NCBI GenBank assembly: GCA_016802295.1
Contig: JAESIW010000200.1
Span: forward strand, 2,683,542-2,747,541
Length of the DNA: 64,000 nucleotides
DNA from: Brachionus rotundiformis
Lineage: Eukaryota; Rotifera; Eurotatoria; Ploima; Brachionidae
Reading direction: 5' to 3'
The stretch's first letter is position 1. Each line of letters opens with the position of its first letter. Below, in pieces: positions 13,007 to 24,099 of this stretch. The translations under genes were made by a program, and so were the position numbers. A model generated the notes under the pieces. The model made no database searches and was not told the origin of the DNA. It was given only the letters and a program-made list of their open reading frames with translations.

Positions 13007-13225
13007 AATTAAAAAAATACTTCAACATAGTGCAACATACTTTGTTGCATCTTTTTTACCAAAAATAAAAATTTTATTTTCTTTTTTTTAGGTTAATAAA
13101 ATCAATAATCAATTTAAATCGTATTGATAGTTTACTTTTTGTCTTGTATCTACATCAGAAAAATTATTTTTGGTAAAAAAGATACAACAAAGTGTGTTGC
13201 ACTATGTTGCAGTATTTTTTTAATT
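13007..13225. mobile_element. MITE with about 60-bp terminal inverted repeats
   Basis: Bases 13007-13066 and 13166-13225 are inverted repeats of about 60 bp with only three mismatches; both carry the core CAACATAGTGCAACA and end in the TTTTTTACCAAAAAT block. Similarity may continue outward to about 12994 and 13238, though that is AT-only sequence. The roughly 100-bp centre is AT-rich with no coding capacity. Size and structure are those of a non-autonomous DNA transposon (MITE). I could not assign the target duplication securely; TA or an AT-rich site is likely. It lies between two tandem paralogous genes. Confidence 0.85.
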
Positions 13226-13553
13226 ATATATTATTTTAGTAATTCAAAATGAATAATAACTAATTCAAATAAAACAACACTAAATTAAATTTTATATTTT
13301 TATCACTTAATTAGATAAGTTTTATGAATATAGTTCTATTATATTTATAATGAATAATTTGAAAGAATGATAAGAAAATTATATTTTAAAATAGTTTTAG
13401 ATACAGCAATACATTTTTTAAATTTAATAAAGTCTTTCTTAATTAAGTAAACTGAATGATCAAAGTACCTTGAATTTAAAAAATATTTTAATAAAATTAA
13501 AATGATTATTTTACTATTTAGAAAATGATATAAATAATTCAAATTTGACCCAA

Positions 13554-14339
13554 ATGAGTTTTCTACCTGAAATCAAGGATTTAAAGCACCAAGACTTTTA
13601 CCTTAAGCCAAATGCTTATTTGAAAATGTCCAATTCTAAATTATCTTTAGATTGTAATACTTCTTTTTCAAGCTTCAAGTCGCTAGCCTCAAGAAAAGAT
13701 AACCAAAATGGAAACAATTTATCAACAGATTCGAAAAAATTAGGAAAAAAAATAGATCAACATAAAGAAACTCAATCCAGATTTTTATGTTTACCAGATT
13801 TGAAAAATCACTATTTTCCATTTGATAATGAATTTAAACTATTAAAAAAAAGAAACACTTCGAATTTTTTAAAGCAGCATCAATATCATTATTTAGCTTA
13901 TTGTTCATATAGTTATATTACATGTGTTCTCCAAATTTACGAAGAGATAATAATAGATTATCTTATTGAAATGAATATTAGCCAGAATCAAATAACTAGA
14001 ATACATTTTAAACGAAATTCCAAAGCTCATTTTAACAATGCACCATTGGAATCTGATGATGAGTTTGTTAATATGAGAAGGGCGAAAATCTCAGAACTTA
14101 TTGAAATGGCCCAAAAAATAATTGACTTATCATCTAATTGGAAAAAAAAAATTAATGACCTAGAAAAAAAATCAACAAATAATCCTTTGGCATTACTTTT
14201 AGATTTTAAAAGTGACACAGAGACCATTGTTTCGGTTGATCAATCGGTTATAACAAATTCAGAAGAATTTATAGATCCATTCGAGGTGTATAAGAAATGG
14301 GTTGCATTGTGCAAAGATGAATTAAAAAATTGGGCATAA
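13554..14339 (+). CDS. Unrecognised protein, tandem paralog 2
   Basis: Uninterrupted frame of 261 aa from the ATG at 13554 (MSFLPEIKDLK). It is a diverged copy of the gene at 11787-12740: shared blocks are LQIYEEIIIDYLIEMN, then RRAKISELIEMAQKIIDL, and the C-terminal DPFEVYKKWVALCKDELKN. The disordered N-terminal part is shorter and not alignable with its neighbour. No signal peptide, membrane segment or known catalytic motif. The conserved Tyr-Glu-Glu and Asp-Pro-x-Glu-Val-x-x-Lys-Trp signatures define what may be a small lineage-specific family. No function is assigned. Confidence 0.68.
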   Translation: MSFLPEIKDLKHQDFYLKPNAYLKMSNSKLSLDCNTSFSSFKSLASRKDNQNGNNLSTDSKKLGKKIDQHKETQSRFLCLPDLKNHYFPFDNEFKLLKKRNTSNFLKQHQYHYLAYCSYSYITCVLQIYEEIIIDYLIEMNISQNQITRIHFKRNSKAHFNNAPLESDDEFVNMRRAKISELIEMAQKIIDLSSNWKKKINDLEKKSTNNPLALLLDFKSDTETIVSVDQSVITNSEEFIDPFEVYKKWVALCKDELKNWA

Positions 14340-14482
14340 AAGTTATTTAGGATCAAAATGCATTGTCCAAATTTTAATTTTTTTTAATTTAAACAATTTT
14401 TAAATAAATCTATATATTATTTTCATATAATTTCAACAAAATTAAACATTTTTTCTATCTAAATATAAAGTCTATTTTAACT

Positions 14483-15030
14483 TAATAATAATAATAATAA
14501 TAAGTTGCTGCAAGCAGGCTTGCGGAGCTTAATTTTGATATGAGAATTTTTTTTAATTGTAAGACAACTTACTAAGGTCTATGGTAGCTGCTTTACGGCG
14601 ACCAAAGAAAATAGGTTGGCGTGTGACTGTCTTTGAAACTTGGAGTGGAGACGGCGCTACTGTTCCGGTGGTCGTTGAAAAAGTAAAGGCCTAGTAACAC
14701 AGGAATCTAGACTCTATGTTCGCTAGAATACTTCCATGCGTCGAGACTGTTCTTGAACTGGTTTACAGTTGATTACTGTCTCAGGTAGACTGTTCCACCT
14801 TCTGATAACACGATTTGTGAAGAAGTTTTCACGCTGCGCGCAGTTGGTAGGTGCTTGGACGGAGAGACGCCTCTTGTGCCCTCTAATACCCTGGGCTGGT
14901 CCAGATTGGGAAAACGAGCTGCAATGCGGCAGAGGTGTGACCCAATCTATACTATTTAAGCCGTTTCTAATCTTGAACATTTGGATCAAGTCTCCTCTGG
15001 TCCTTCGTTCGCTTAGAGTGGATTGAAATA
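14483..15030 (-). mobile_element. LINE 3' end (reverse transcriptase C-terminus remnant)
   Basis: On the minus strand, 15022-14723 reads as the C-terminal tail of a non-LTR retrotransposon ORF2: ERRTRGDLIQMFKI, then a basic block, then ENFFTNRVIRRWNSLPETVI and a stop. The FF-x-x-RV-x-x-x-WN-x-LP pattern is typical of the CR1/L2/jockey-like group. It is followed by a moderately GC-rich 3' UTR and ends in a (TTA)n microsatellite (plus strand (TAA)n, 14483-14503), the usual tail of such elements. Only the last 0.55 kb is present, as expected for a 5'-truncated insertion. Its GC content stands out from the surroundings. Confidence 0.85.
14527..14562 (+). repeat. 35-bp direct repeat, copy 1
   Basis: GCTTAATTTTGATATGAGAA followed by a T run and AATTGTA occurs here, inside the LINE 3' UTR, and again at 15580-15613 in the same orientation with one or two differences. 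The length and the G/C-containing core make chance unlikely. The copy at 15580 may mark another LINE-derived scrap or a rearrangement. Confidence 0.6.
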
Positions 15031-15579
15031 TTTTTTTATTTAAATTTGTAAATCAGATCAAGTTACAAAGTATTTGGAATATTTTAGATTTGGAACACAA
15101 AAATTAAAAATTATGTTGGTGTGAACTTCAAAAATTTAGTTTGTTTTTGGGTCCCGCCTGTTATGTGACCAGCTAATTTTTTGAGAATAATATTTTTCTT
15201 TTTTTTTTTGCAAAAAATTAAATTTTGGTTTTGGTTTAATTCTAATAAGATTGGGATATAACAAAAAAATTCGCCCTTAAGAAATTTTAAGGACTTTGGG
15301 TATGAAAACAGTCGAGCCAGATGATATTTTAAACAATTAAACAAAATGATATCATATTTTGAATCTCAATCCGCGAAAGAATTCAAAATATTTTTAATTT
15401 TTTAAAATCATCAATCAAAATCTGAATCCCAATTATTTAAAATAAAACTCATTAATATGTTAATAAAAATTTTTTGAAACAAAATTAATCTTTTGACACA
15501 ATAATTGATTAGCTTATTCAACGTAAATATCAAATGATTTAATTTGGATTTAACTTTTAAATTTTGTATTTTAAAGAGT

Positions 15580-15613
15580 GCTTAATTTTGATATGAGAAT
15601 TTTTTCAATTGTA
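15580..15613 (+). repeat. 35-bp direct repeat, copy 2
   Basis: Second copy of the repeat described at 14527-14562, about 1.05 kb downstream and 190 bp beyond the HIP1 stop codon. The rest of 15031-15806 is AT-rich noncoding DNA with no supported gene; an open frame on the minus strand at 15111-15344 has no family resemblance. Confidence 0.6.
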
Positions 15614-15806
15614 TAAAGTTTAATATTTATTAAGAATAAAAATATTTAAAAATTGGATTCTTTTATTGAGAAATTTTGAAATTTTTAACAAATATAATTA
15701 ATTGATTTTGCTCTGAAAAATTATTTAAAAATTATTAGAATAAAATTGATAAGAATAATTATTAGATTAAAAAAAAAATATTCTATAATTATTGAAACAT
15801 AATTAT

Positions 15807-18800
15807 TTACGATTGTGTTTCTTCTTTATAGTGCTGTTTTCTTAGATTATACAATTTACGCTTCTCATTTTCTAATTGCTTTTCTAGTTCAAGAACTTTG
15901 ACTTGGGCTTCCATTTCCAAGCGTTTGGTCTGGTGAAAGCTCATATTTGAAAAATCAAAAGCATCTTGATAAACGAAAAAAAAGTTAAATTTCTTAAAAT
16001 CTAGACAGTCTAATTTTATAAGTACTTTTTTCTTCAAATATTTGAATACAAGACTTGGCTGAAGCGACAAGTCCAGCAGTTGCATTGGACACATTCGTTT
16101 TCGCTTCCATCAGTGCTTTTCTATTTTTGCTTTCTCTATCAGCTTTGACATTTGATGCGACAACCAATTGGGCTGTACTTGCCGCGATCTCATTTGAAGC
16201 AACGATAATTTCCTCCAATTTTCCATCACCATTTATCAGTAGATCAGCTTTATCGCTTTAAATTTAGATTTTAAAATTTATTCGAAATTCATTTAGACAA
16301 TTGTTTATTTACATTAGTAGATTGGCACCCAAGCCCACTAATTTGGCTGCTGACACCAAACCTTCGGTCCATTTGTGGTTTTTGGCGTAAAACTCTTTTG
16401 CTGACGAAGTTCCCTTAAAAATAAAATTGTCTCCTAGAAGTTCATTTTCAAATTAAAGCCTTATACTCTTCCTTGTGCGACTATTTCTTTTTGCAAATCT
16501 TTGGCTCTCATTATTAAAATTTTAATTGTCTTCATCAAACCAGTGCAGCTGTCCAAAATTTTATCATTTACTTCCAGTTTAACTCCAGTATCTTGTTCTC
16601 TTGATTTATTAATTAGTGATTCGAGTTTGGCCACAGCAGCTTCAATAGCTTGTGAGGTATTGTGCATCTCTTGCTCAATAAGATCGCCAATTTCATCCTT
16701 ATTTATGTCATACACTTTTGGCAATAATTCATTTAGTATTTGGTTTATTTTTTTGATCATTTCATCTAATTGTTGCACATCCATGTCGTTTTTAAGATAT
16801 TTATATACCCTCATTTTGTGGTAAATATTTATAGTTATATCACCAATATTTTTAGATAGATCAGACAAAACCTCTGCTTGCTCAAAAGCTCCTGCAGTAA
16901 GTGCCGTAATTTTGCCATTTATTATCACTTTGGACATTAAATTGGAAAAATTTGTCAAATTTTTGACCAAAACTGAAAAATTTAGACTCGATTCTTCGCT
17001 TAAAACTGTCCTATTATCAATGTATTTGTGATAAGTGGAAACTAAATTGGAATATTCCATTTCGAAAGGCTGAAGTTGAGAAATCAAAAATTCAGCCCCA
17101 CTCTTGCAATTGAATAGTGTTGGGTCATCATGCAACTTAATTGACTCTTTAATTACTGTTTCACTATTATCGAGCAGTGACACTTTAATTTTTTTTAATA
17201 AAATTAAATAAAATAAAAATTGATGCAAACTATAGAAAAATTCCAGAAATTTAGTTTGAAGTTGTTGGTGATGTTTTTGAGATTGATCTTTTTGATCGAC
17301 TGCTTCTTTAAGTTTTTGGTTCAAGTCTTCGATTTCGAGTTTGTTTTTTGCCAATATGGTGCTGAGATTTTTTGATTCCTGTTCAATTGTAGACAGATTT
17401 TTGTTGAGATTCTGAAAAACAAAATTAATTAAAAGTCTAAATTATTTTTGTATATTATTGTATATTAACCTTTTCTTTCTCCTCAAAATCATTCGAACGA
17501 TTGGTCATCTCTTCAAGCTTTTTTTCCAATTTTTGCTTCTCTTCTTCAAGATTTTGAATTTGAGTTTGATAATACTAAAATCAATAATAATTAGGAAAAA
17601 TTTTGAAAAATAATTTTAAAACAATAAAATTATTAAAAAAGATTTTATTTTTGTTTTAAATCTTAATTTATTAATGATCTAATATTTTAAAAAAGCTAAA
17701 TACTTGATTAGACGAATGTCTATCAGCTTGAGATATCTCGATCTCAGATTTTAATGCTTGAAATTCATTGTTTTTTTCTTGGAGGTTTTTCTCCAATATG
17801 TTTTTTTCATTTTCGGTATCTTCCAGTCTTTTTTCTACTTCCTTTTGCATTTGTTTCGAATGCTCGCAAGCTTCAGACAGAAGAGATTTTTGTTTTCGAG
17901 CATCGGCTTCCTTGAAAAAATTTTAGTTAAAAATCAATTCTTTTTCTTATCAGGTCCAAATATCTGTCATTTTTTGGACGAGTCAACATAACTTAAAGAC
18001 TTGGATGTATGAAAGAATGTCCATTAACACTAGGAAAGATAAGAAATTGTTTAAGAATCTTGGCAAAGAATCATTCTCGACCTTACTTAGAGTATGCAAT
18101 TAGTATCTGGATGCTGACTTGAAAATATTTTTAAATCCTTAAAAAAGGAAAAACCACGAAGCTGGTAAGCTCCACGAGGAAAAGACTTTATGAATACATA
18201 CTGAAGTGCTTAATTCAGATTAGTATTACTGTATAAATGAAGATTTAATTTAAATTCTAAAAAAATATAAATGATTTTGAAAAAGTATCTTGACGGCTAT
18301 TGACAAGGAGGTCCTTGAAATGGTGAGTAGCAAAGTTTGCCAATAGCAAAGCCTTGCATTTGGTAAACGCTTTAGGGGCGCTAAAACTAGAAACACAAAG
18401 ACAGATACTACTCCTATAATTTAATTATTAAATATGAGAATTTAATAGATACCAGTCTTAACAACGATACATGTTCATTTTTTAATTTACTATACAATTC
18501 TTTTAGTTTATTGAACTTTTCTTCAGAGGAGACTGCCTTTCCTTTAAACAAAAAATTTATTAAATTTTTAAATAATTAAATTAAGTTATTAAGTTCATTA
18601 CTCTCTAAATTTTCCACGTCAATTCGAGCCTTTTCATTTTCACTCATTATTTTTAGTTTTTCTTCATAATTATTGGCTTTCTGGCATTTGGAATCATTTT
18701 AATTAAATTTTATTTAATTGATTTAATTTTACAATTTTATGCTGCTCGATTTCAGTTTTGAATTGCATCAGGTTATCTTCCAAACTTTTTATCTTATCTC

Positions 18801-20485
18801 GTAAGCCTCTTGTTTCGAAAGCATTCTTTAATAAATACCATCTATATAATTTTATAAGTTCACTATCTCTGAGACTTACTTCGACATTAATGCGCTCAAT
18901 CTCGCTCCTTAGGTATTCTATCTCTTGAATTAGTTGCTGTATATACATGTACTGCTGTTGCTGTTGCTCATTGAATGTATTGTCCTTCTCATTTGTAGAG
19001 TTAAGATCTACCAAAAGTGTTTGGTCATCATCGATTTCGCTGGGGGTTTCCTCTTTTAGCTCCATCACTGGCTTGGTGTAACTATTGAACTCAGATTTTA
19101 TTCGAAAATTTGGAGGGTTCTTAAAATATTTTTGAAATTTTTTGCCAATTAATTAAGAGCCAAATAGCACTTACTTGAGGTAATTCCGGAATAGTAATCA
19201 AATTTTTAAAATATATCAAACTTCTGCAGCATTCATAGAATTTTTGAAGTCTTTAAAAAAAACATTATTCATTTATTATTCGAAAAATTAGGAAAAATAC
19301 TGGGTGAAAATTTTTAAAAATCGTTCTCTATGACCCTCTAGGATATCGCCAGATAAGTCTAAATAAAATAAGTATATATAAATTAGTATCATGTTGATTT
19401 ATAGATAGATATAGATTTACTGTCGTGTAGTTTGAACATAAATTTTACAGTAAAATGGTATAATTGATTAGACTCTTGGATAAGCAAAATGATAGGCGTC
19501 AATTTACATTGACCACTCTCGATCATTGAATTGGATCGGGTGCGATCCATTGTGACAAAGACTTGATATTTAAGTTATTTTTTTATACAATATATATTTT
19601 TTTTAAATATTACTGATATTTTGAAATCCTATTATTTCATCAAGATAATCAAAAAAATCACAACACAATTGGAAACTTCAAAAAAATAGATAAATTAATA
19701 ATTAATAATCATTTTTTTAACATACTAATTGTTTATATCATGTGAAATAAAATTTTCGAGATCTTTATCTTCAATTTGAAGATTAGGCGGAATAAATTCA
19801 TTCTTTGGAGGAAAAATTTTAAAAAAATTTGCTCAGAAAATTCGATTGTCTGCTTTTAGTGATACCAAGATTAAGTTTGGTAGATTATAAAGCAAACAAA
19901 TAAAATTATAAATAAATTACTTTTTTGTGGAATTTTAGTTTGAATATTAAAAAGTTACAATATTTGTTTATTATAAAGGCGTAGCCTTGCTTAAGATGTA
20001 TCCATGTTTTGCCAAGATCGTCCAAAGTGGCAGTGTATCTAATTGAGTCATTCACCGACTAAAAATAAAATTTAACTTATGATTTTTTTTAGCTTCTTAT
20101 TTTGGTTACAGTATGATATCCATCTCTTAAAATCTTGTGAACCACATACAAAAATTTCCAGCATACTACTTGATTACCATAAATTGGTAGACGTAGTGCA
20201 TTAAACCAAAATGGCAACACGCTCTTTTCTGCACAGCTGCCCAGAATTAAATTTCTCACATGCTTTTCTTTAACCGGACCCTCAACGTTATTTATGGCTT
20301 TCACTAGACTAGCATGCTTAAATTTAATCGTAATTTAATTATAATAATTTTTTTATAGATTATTATTTTACTTGAGAATGATGGAATTTGTTTCTTTCCA
20401 ATGACTCGGGATCTTTGTTTGGGAAAATTTCGTTTAAAGAATTTTTAAAACTTTGGCCAATATCACTGTTTCTAGTTCTGTACAT
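15807..20485 (-). CDS. HIP1: HIP1/HIP1R (Sla2) endocytic adaptor
   Basis: Seventeen exons join in phase: 20485-20372, 20316-20110, 20058-19921, 19802-19726, 19675-19614, 19561-19421, 19358-19301, 19250-19175, 19119-18733, 18680-18602, 18541-18453, 17910-17704, 17574-17470, 17411-16467, 16413-16313, 16255-16026, 15964-15807. The product is about 1020-1057 aa (human HIP1 1037). Exons 1-8 encode an ANTH domain (phosphoinositide and clathrin-coat binding; motifs VKEKHVRN, CWKFLYVVHKILRDG, GQCKLTPII). Exons 9-14 encode a long coiled coil. Exons 14-17 encode the THATCH/I/LWEQ actin-binding module (GVKLEVNDKILDSCTGLM, KEFYAKNHKWTEGLVSAAK, NEIAASTAQLVVAS) and the C-terminal latch coil. The protein links clathrin coats and PIP2 membranes to actin. 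Two segments (54 nt at about 18811-18864 and 48 nt at about 17144-17191) look like introns but keep the frame if retained, hence the length range. Confidence 0.95.
18070..18245 (+). mobile_element. LINE reverse-transcriptase scrap in HIP1 intron
   Basis: Within the 542-nt HIP1 intron (17911-18452), on the strand opposite HIP1, bases around 18080-18115 read RPYLEYAISIW. This is the 'VRPxLEYAxxVW' block near the end of LINE reverse transcriptases. About 60 bp further on, in a shifted frame, is KGKTTKLVSSTRKRLYEYIL, matching the following 'RRATKLVxxLRxxxYEERL' block. Frameshifts and the short extent show an old fragment. It explains why this intron is far longer than the others in the gene. Confidence 0.7.
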
Positions 20486-23200
20486 TACACACAATTTAAA
20501 TGTTTTTAGATCTAAAAATTTATAAAACAAAATTGAAATTTTGGTACTAATTAGAATGACACGTCGATTGATTATAAAAATTGAATCGACCCTTAATTGA
20601 GGCTGGATCGTTTTAAATTCTAAGGTAAGAACAATATGAATTATTTTATTAACTATACAATAAAAATAATAAACGATTTCAAAAATATGCATAATTTTTA
20701 AATATTATTCTTTTTTATAAAATTATTTCTAATTATGACTATAGACAATATTTTCCAATAGTAGATAAAGCAAGTATGTCAGTAGTCTGACAAGTAGTCG
20801 ATTCAATTTAAATGAATCTTTCTATTAAAAATAACAGATTACTTGACACTGTTTAGTAAGTAACTTAACTATCTTAAGTGGAAAAAGATAATTTTTAGAT
20901 ATTTTAAAAAGTGATTAAAAATCAAATGATTTTCTTGTAATTATTACTTTTTAAAAAGTATAAACGAATATAATTTTGAAAGTAATTACAATAAAATTTT
21001 AATATTTGACATAATTTCAAAAGCCTAGAGGATAAATTTTCTTAATGCTTGACTTCTATTAATAAAATGTCCAGACAGCAAAAAGTTAAACACTTTGTTT
21101 ACTGACCATAATTAGATAACATGACCTTATTTTTCATAAAAAATTTAAATAATTAGAATTTAATCGCTCCTATGTTTGATTAGGTCGGTTTTTTTATTAA
21201 ATTGTTAAAACGAGAGATATTAGCATTAAAGGAAGTTTTAAACTTTAATAAATATTTTGTTTTGAACTTAATTCTTAAAAAAAAACGAGGAAACTATTTA
21301 CCCTAGCGACTAAATAACATAATTACGTCATAAGTCTTGTATTTACTCAAATATTCTTTTATTATATTTTTTTCTAAACATTACCTTGACTATATATATC
21401 AATTTTACCATACTTTTATCGGTTCCATAAATTAACATTTCAAGAAAAAATTAACAATGAAAAGCTTGCTATATTGAGCAATTTAAAAATACTGAAATTC
21501 AAAAAATGATTTATTCAGAGTGAATAATTTGGCTTTATCTATTCTGATAATTTTGTAAATATTTACAAAATAAACTAATTTAGTGTAATTTACAGGTTCT
21601 TCTTTTTAATTAATGCAAAAATAAATCTTGAGATTATTCGAGAAATTTTAAATCTTGATAGGAGCTTTGCTCACCAATATAAACCTAATTGTGCTCTATT
21701 CAAATACCCATCATTAAGCTTGTTCAAATAATTCTAAAAAAATAAACATCTACTTGCTAAATTTTCGAATAAATTTATTAATCTTAAAGAAAATAAATTT
21801 AAATTTATTTAGAAATAAAATTATTAATTTGCCACAGGCAAATAATTAATATTTTTCATGAAAAATAATTTTAGTACTGTGTAATTTTAATAAAGAAAAA
21901 AAAGCACCAAGCATACCAACTAGCTATTGACATAATCCATAATTTTGCCCGTAATGTGTTTCCTAAAAAATCAATTGTTTATGCACAAAAAATTAAATAA
22001 GTTAATCAATTTTGAGACGGTCAGTTTTTGATTTTTTTAGAGAGCTAAATATAATTTTACAATAATATGAATCAAAAAGCATATTTTTCTAAAAACATGA
22101 ATTTCATGAATTTTTTAAAGAAAAAATTTTTTCAAAAATGGAATTTTTTGTTGGTTATATAGATTTTTTTAAAATTAGATTAAAATACAATGAATATAAA
22201 AATTTTTATCTCAGACAAAATTAATAATTAGTGACAAATAGTTTAATTAAAAAATCGAAAATAAATTAAAATTATTTATAAACCAATAAGTAATTCATTA
22301 ATATTAAAATTAGGGTGACCGATATTTACCAAAATATTTACAAAAAATTGAAGTCTTGAATATTTGAAGATTAAATATGTTGGTTTGTTAGATGAATTCT
22401 TATTTCTATAATAATTTTTTACTTCATTTAAAAAAAATTTTAAATTCAATATTCGCTTTTCAAGTCTTATGCGTAATTAAAAAATGCTGATTGAAAAATC
22501 GACTAATAAATAATGTCATATAGATATAGTTTTTTTTTTTATATGTATTTTAAGATAACCGAATTTCCTGTTATTTTTTTTAATCTCAACTTGATTTCTG
22601 AATTTATTTTATTATAATGGTCGTAAATTTTATTTTTTTAAATAAAATTATTAATTAAGTTTTTGAATAAATTGTCGCATTAAAATTAAATTAAAAAAAA
22701 GTTATTTTTTGAAAAAATTTATTTTCAAATCAAAGAAATATAGATTTAAAAGTTTATTGAATAAAATTAAATCTATTAATAAAATTCTAGCAATTTAAAA
22801 AGTAGAGAAACCCTTATTTTTCAACTAGAATAAGTTTTTTGAAAATGAAAATTTTGATTTACTTGATCATATTGAATGATTTTAATTTTAAATATAATTT
22901 TGTTTATTCAATAATATTTGCAAATAGAAATAAATTATTCTAAATAAAGCATTTAGAAAATGTAGAATTAATAATAAACAAATTTAAATTAGAAAGGTGA
23001 TTCATTTTGCCAACATAATTATTTAAACCTAATTAAATGAAAAAAACAACTGACTGCAATTATTTGACTTAACTTTCAGACTGTATGAGATCCTAATATT
23101 AAGCAAAAAATTAACTTTTAATCTAAATTTTAGTTTTTTAAAATTTTACTTTTAATTAATCTAAATATTTGAACTAATTGATATTTTTTAAATTAATAAA
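20486..23200. other. AT-rich intergenic region upstream of HIP1
   Basis: 2.7 kb of very AT-rich DNA with no supported coding region or RNA gene. The HIP1 promoter must lie at its left end. The right end runs into the transposon-rich block that begins at about 23200. Confidence 0.5.
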
Positions 23201-23400
23201 TAGAAGTAGTAGTAGTAAATAATACTGCGACCCTATTAGGTTAAGCTTCTTCGAAGCTATGGCAGTAAATTAGACTGTTTCTTAGGCCATTTGTCCAGGT
23301 TAATTCTGAAATTAATGATTGATTCGGAATTGACGATGCATTGAGGTAGACTATTCCAGGCATTAACTACAGTGGTTCAAATAAAATCGTAACGCTCTCG
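23201..23400 (-). mobile_element. LINE 3' end fragment with stop codon
   Basis: On the minus strand from about 23400 the frame reads ERYDFI, an in-frame TGA, TTVVNAWNSLPQCIVNSE and onward to a stop at 23258. The VVNAWNSLP core is the same reverse-transcriptase C-terminal block seen in the 14.5-15.0 kb LINE, but from a different family member. It is followed by a 3' UTR and an (AGT/ACT)n microsatellite at 23203-23218. The internal stop and truncation mark a dead copy. Confidence 0.8.
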
Positions 23401-23500
23401 GCCCGGCCGGCCGTCCATCGGTATTATAAGCGACCCTATGCCGACCGAACCATCCAACCTAGCCGTCCCAAATCCCGGCCTCTCGGACCAGTGGCGTAGC
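23396..23500 (-). repeat. GC-rich minisatellite, inverted copy
   Basis: A sharply GC-rich patch in an AT-rich genome. Its reverse complement carries GGGACGGCTAGGTTGGATGG followed by TTCGGTCGGCATAGG, matching the plus-strand arrays at 24694-24862 and 25015-25205. The element therefore lies inverted relative to those arrays, with the Helitron helicase remnant between them. Just to the right (23507 onward) is AGTGGCGTAGCCAGGATT, a phrase often met at transposon ends. Confidence 0.7.
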
Positions 23501-23520
23501 CAGGATTCAGAAAAAGTCTT

Positions 23521-23905
23521 TCTTTTGCTATGTCGTTGAAAGGCGCGTGCTATAGGCGCATTGGACCAAATCTGACCAAATTAGAGCCAAAGTGGTCAAA
23601 TATTAAAAAAATTTGCTTAAAAAATGTTTTCAGGGCTAATCGAGTGTGCTGATTACCAAAATGAACTTGGTTTTTTGATAGGATGAAAAAGGGAGGCGTG
23701 AGGGCTAATTTTGGGCAATTTTAAGCGTTTAAACGATCCTACAAGACGTTTCCTAAATTCACATAAAGATTTTATCAGGAAATTTGTATTCTCTTGAAAA
23801 TTGAGTCAGATAAAGTGCTTTTGGAGCTAAATCGTTGAAAGAAGCGTGCAATAGGCGCTCTGGACGAAATCAGACTTTAAGTGGTCAGGTAAAAAAAAAA
23901 TCAGG
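23521..23905 (+). repeat. Imperfect direct repeat of about 300-bp period
   Basis: A segment at about 23528-23605 (core TCGTTGAAAGGCGCGTGCTA, then TAGGCGCATTGGACCAAATC) recurs at about 23826-23893 (TCGTTGAAAGAAGCGTGCAA, then TAGGCGCTCTGGACGAAATC), both followed by an AAGTGGTCA block. Noncoding, moderately GC-rich, and probably part of the transposon that also contains the helicase remnant. Confidence 0.65.
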
Positions 23906-24099
23906 CAATATGCACGGATTTGATGCATTTAAAATTAAAAAATTCTAAATTTTTTATCAAATTTATGGTTTATTAAAGAGGTTAAATTTGCCTGAATGTG
24001 TTAATGGTTGCACGGAACCATTTAAATCGACTTGCAAGGGCCCAATTATGAATACTTGGGGTTAACAAGTATTTTGGATCGTCAGACTGGCATGGTATC

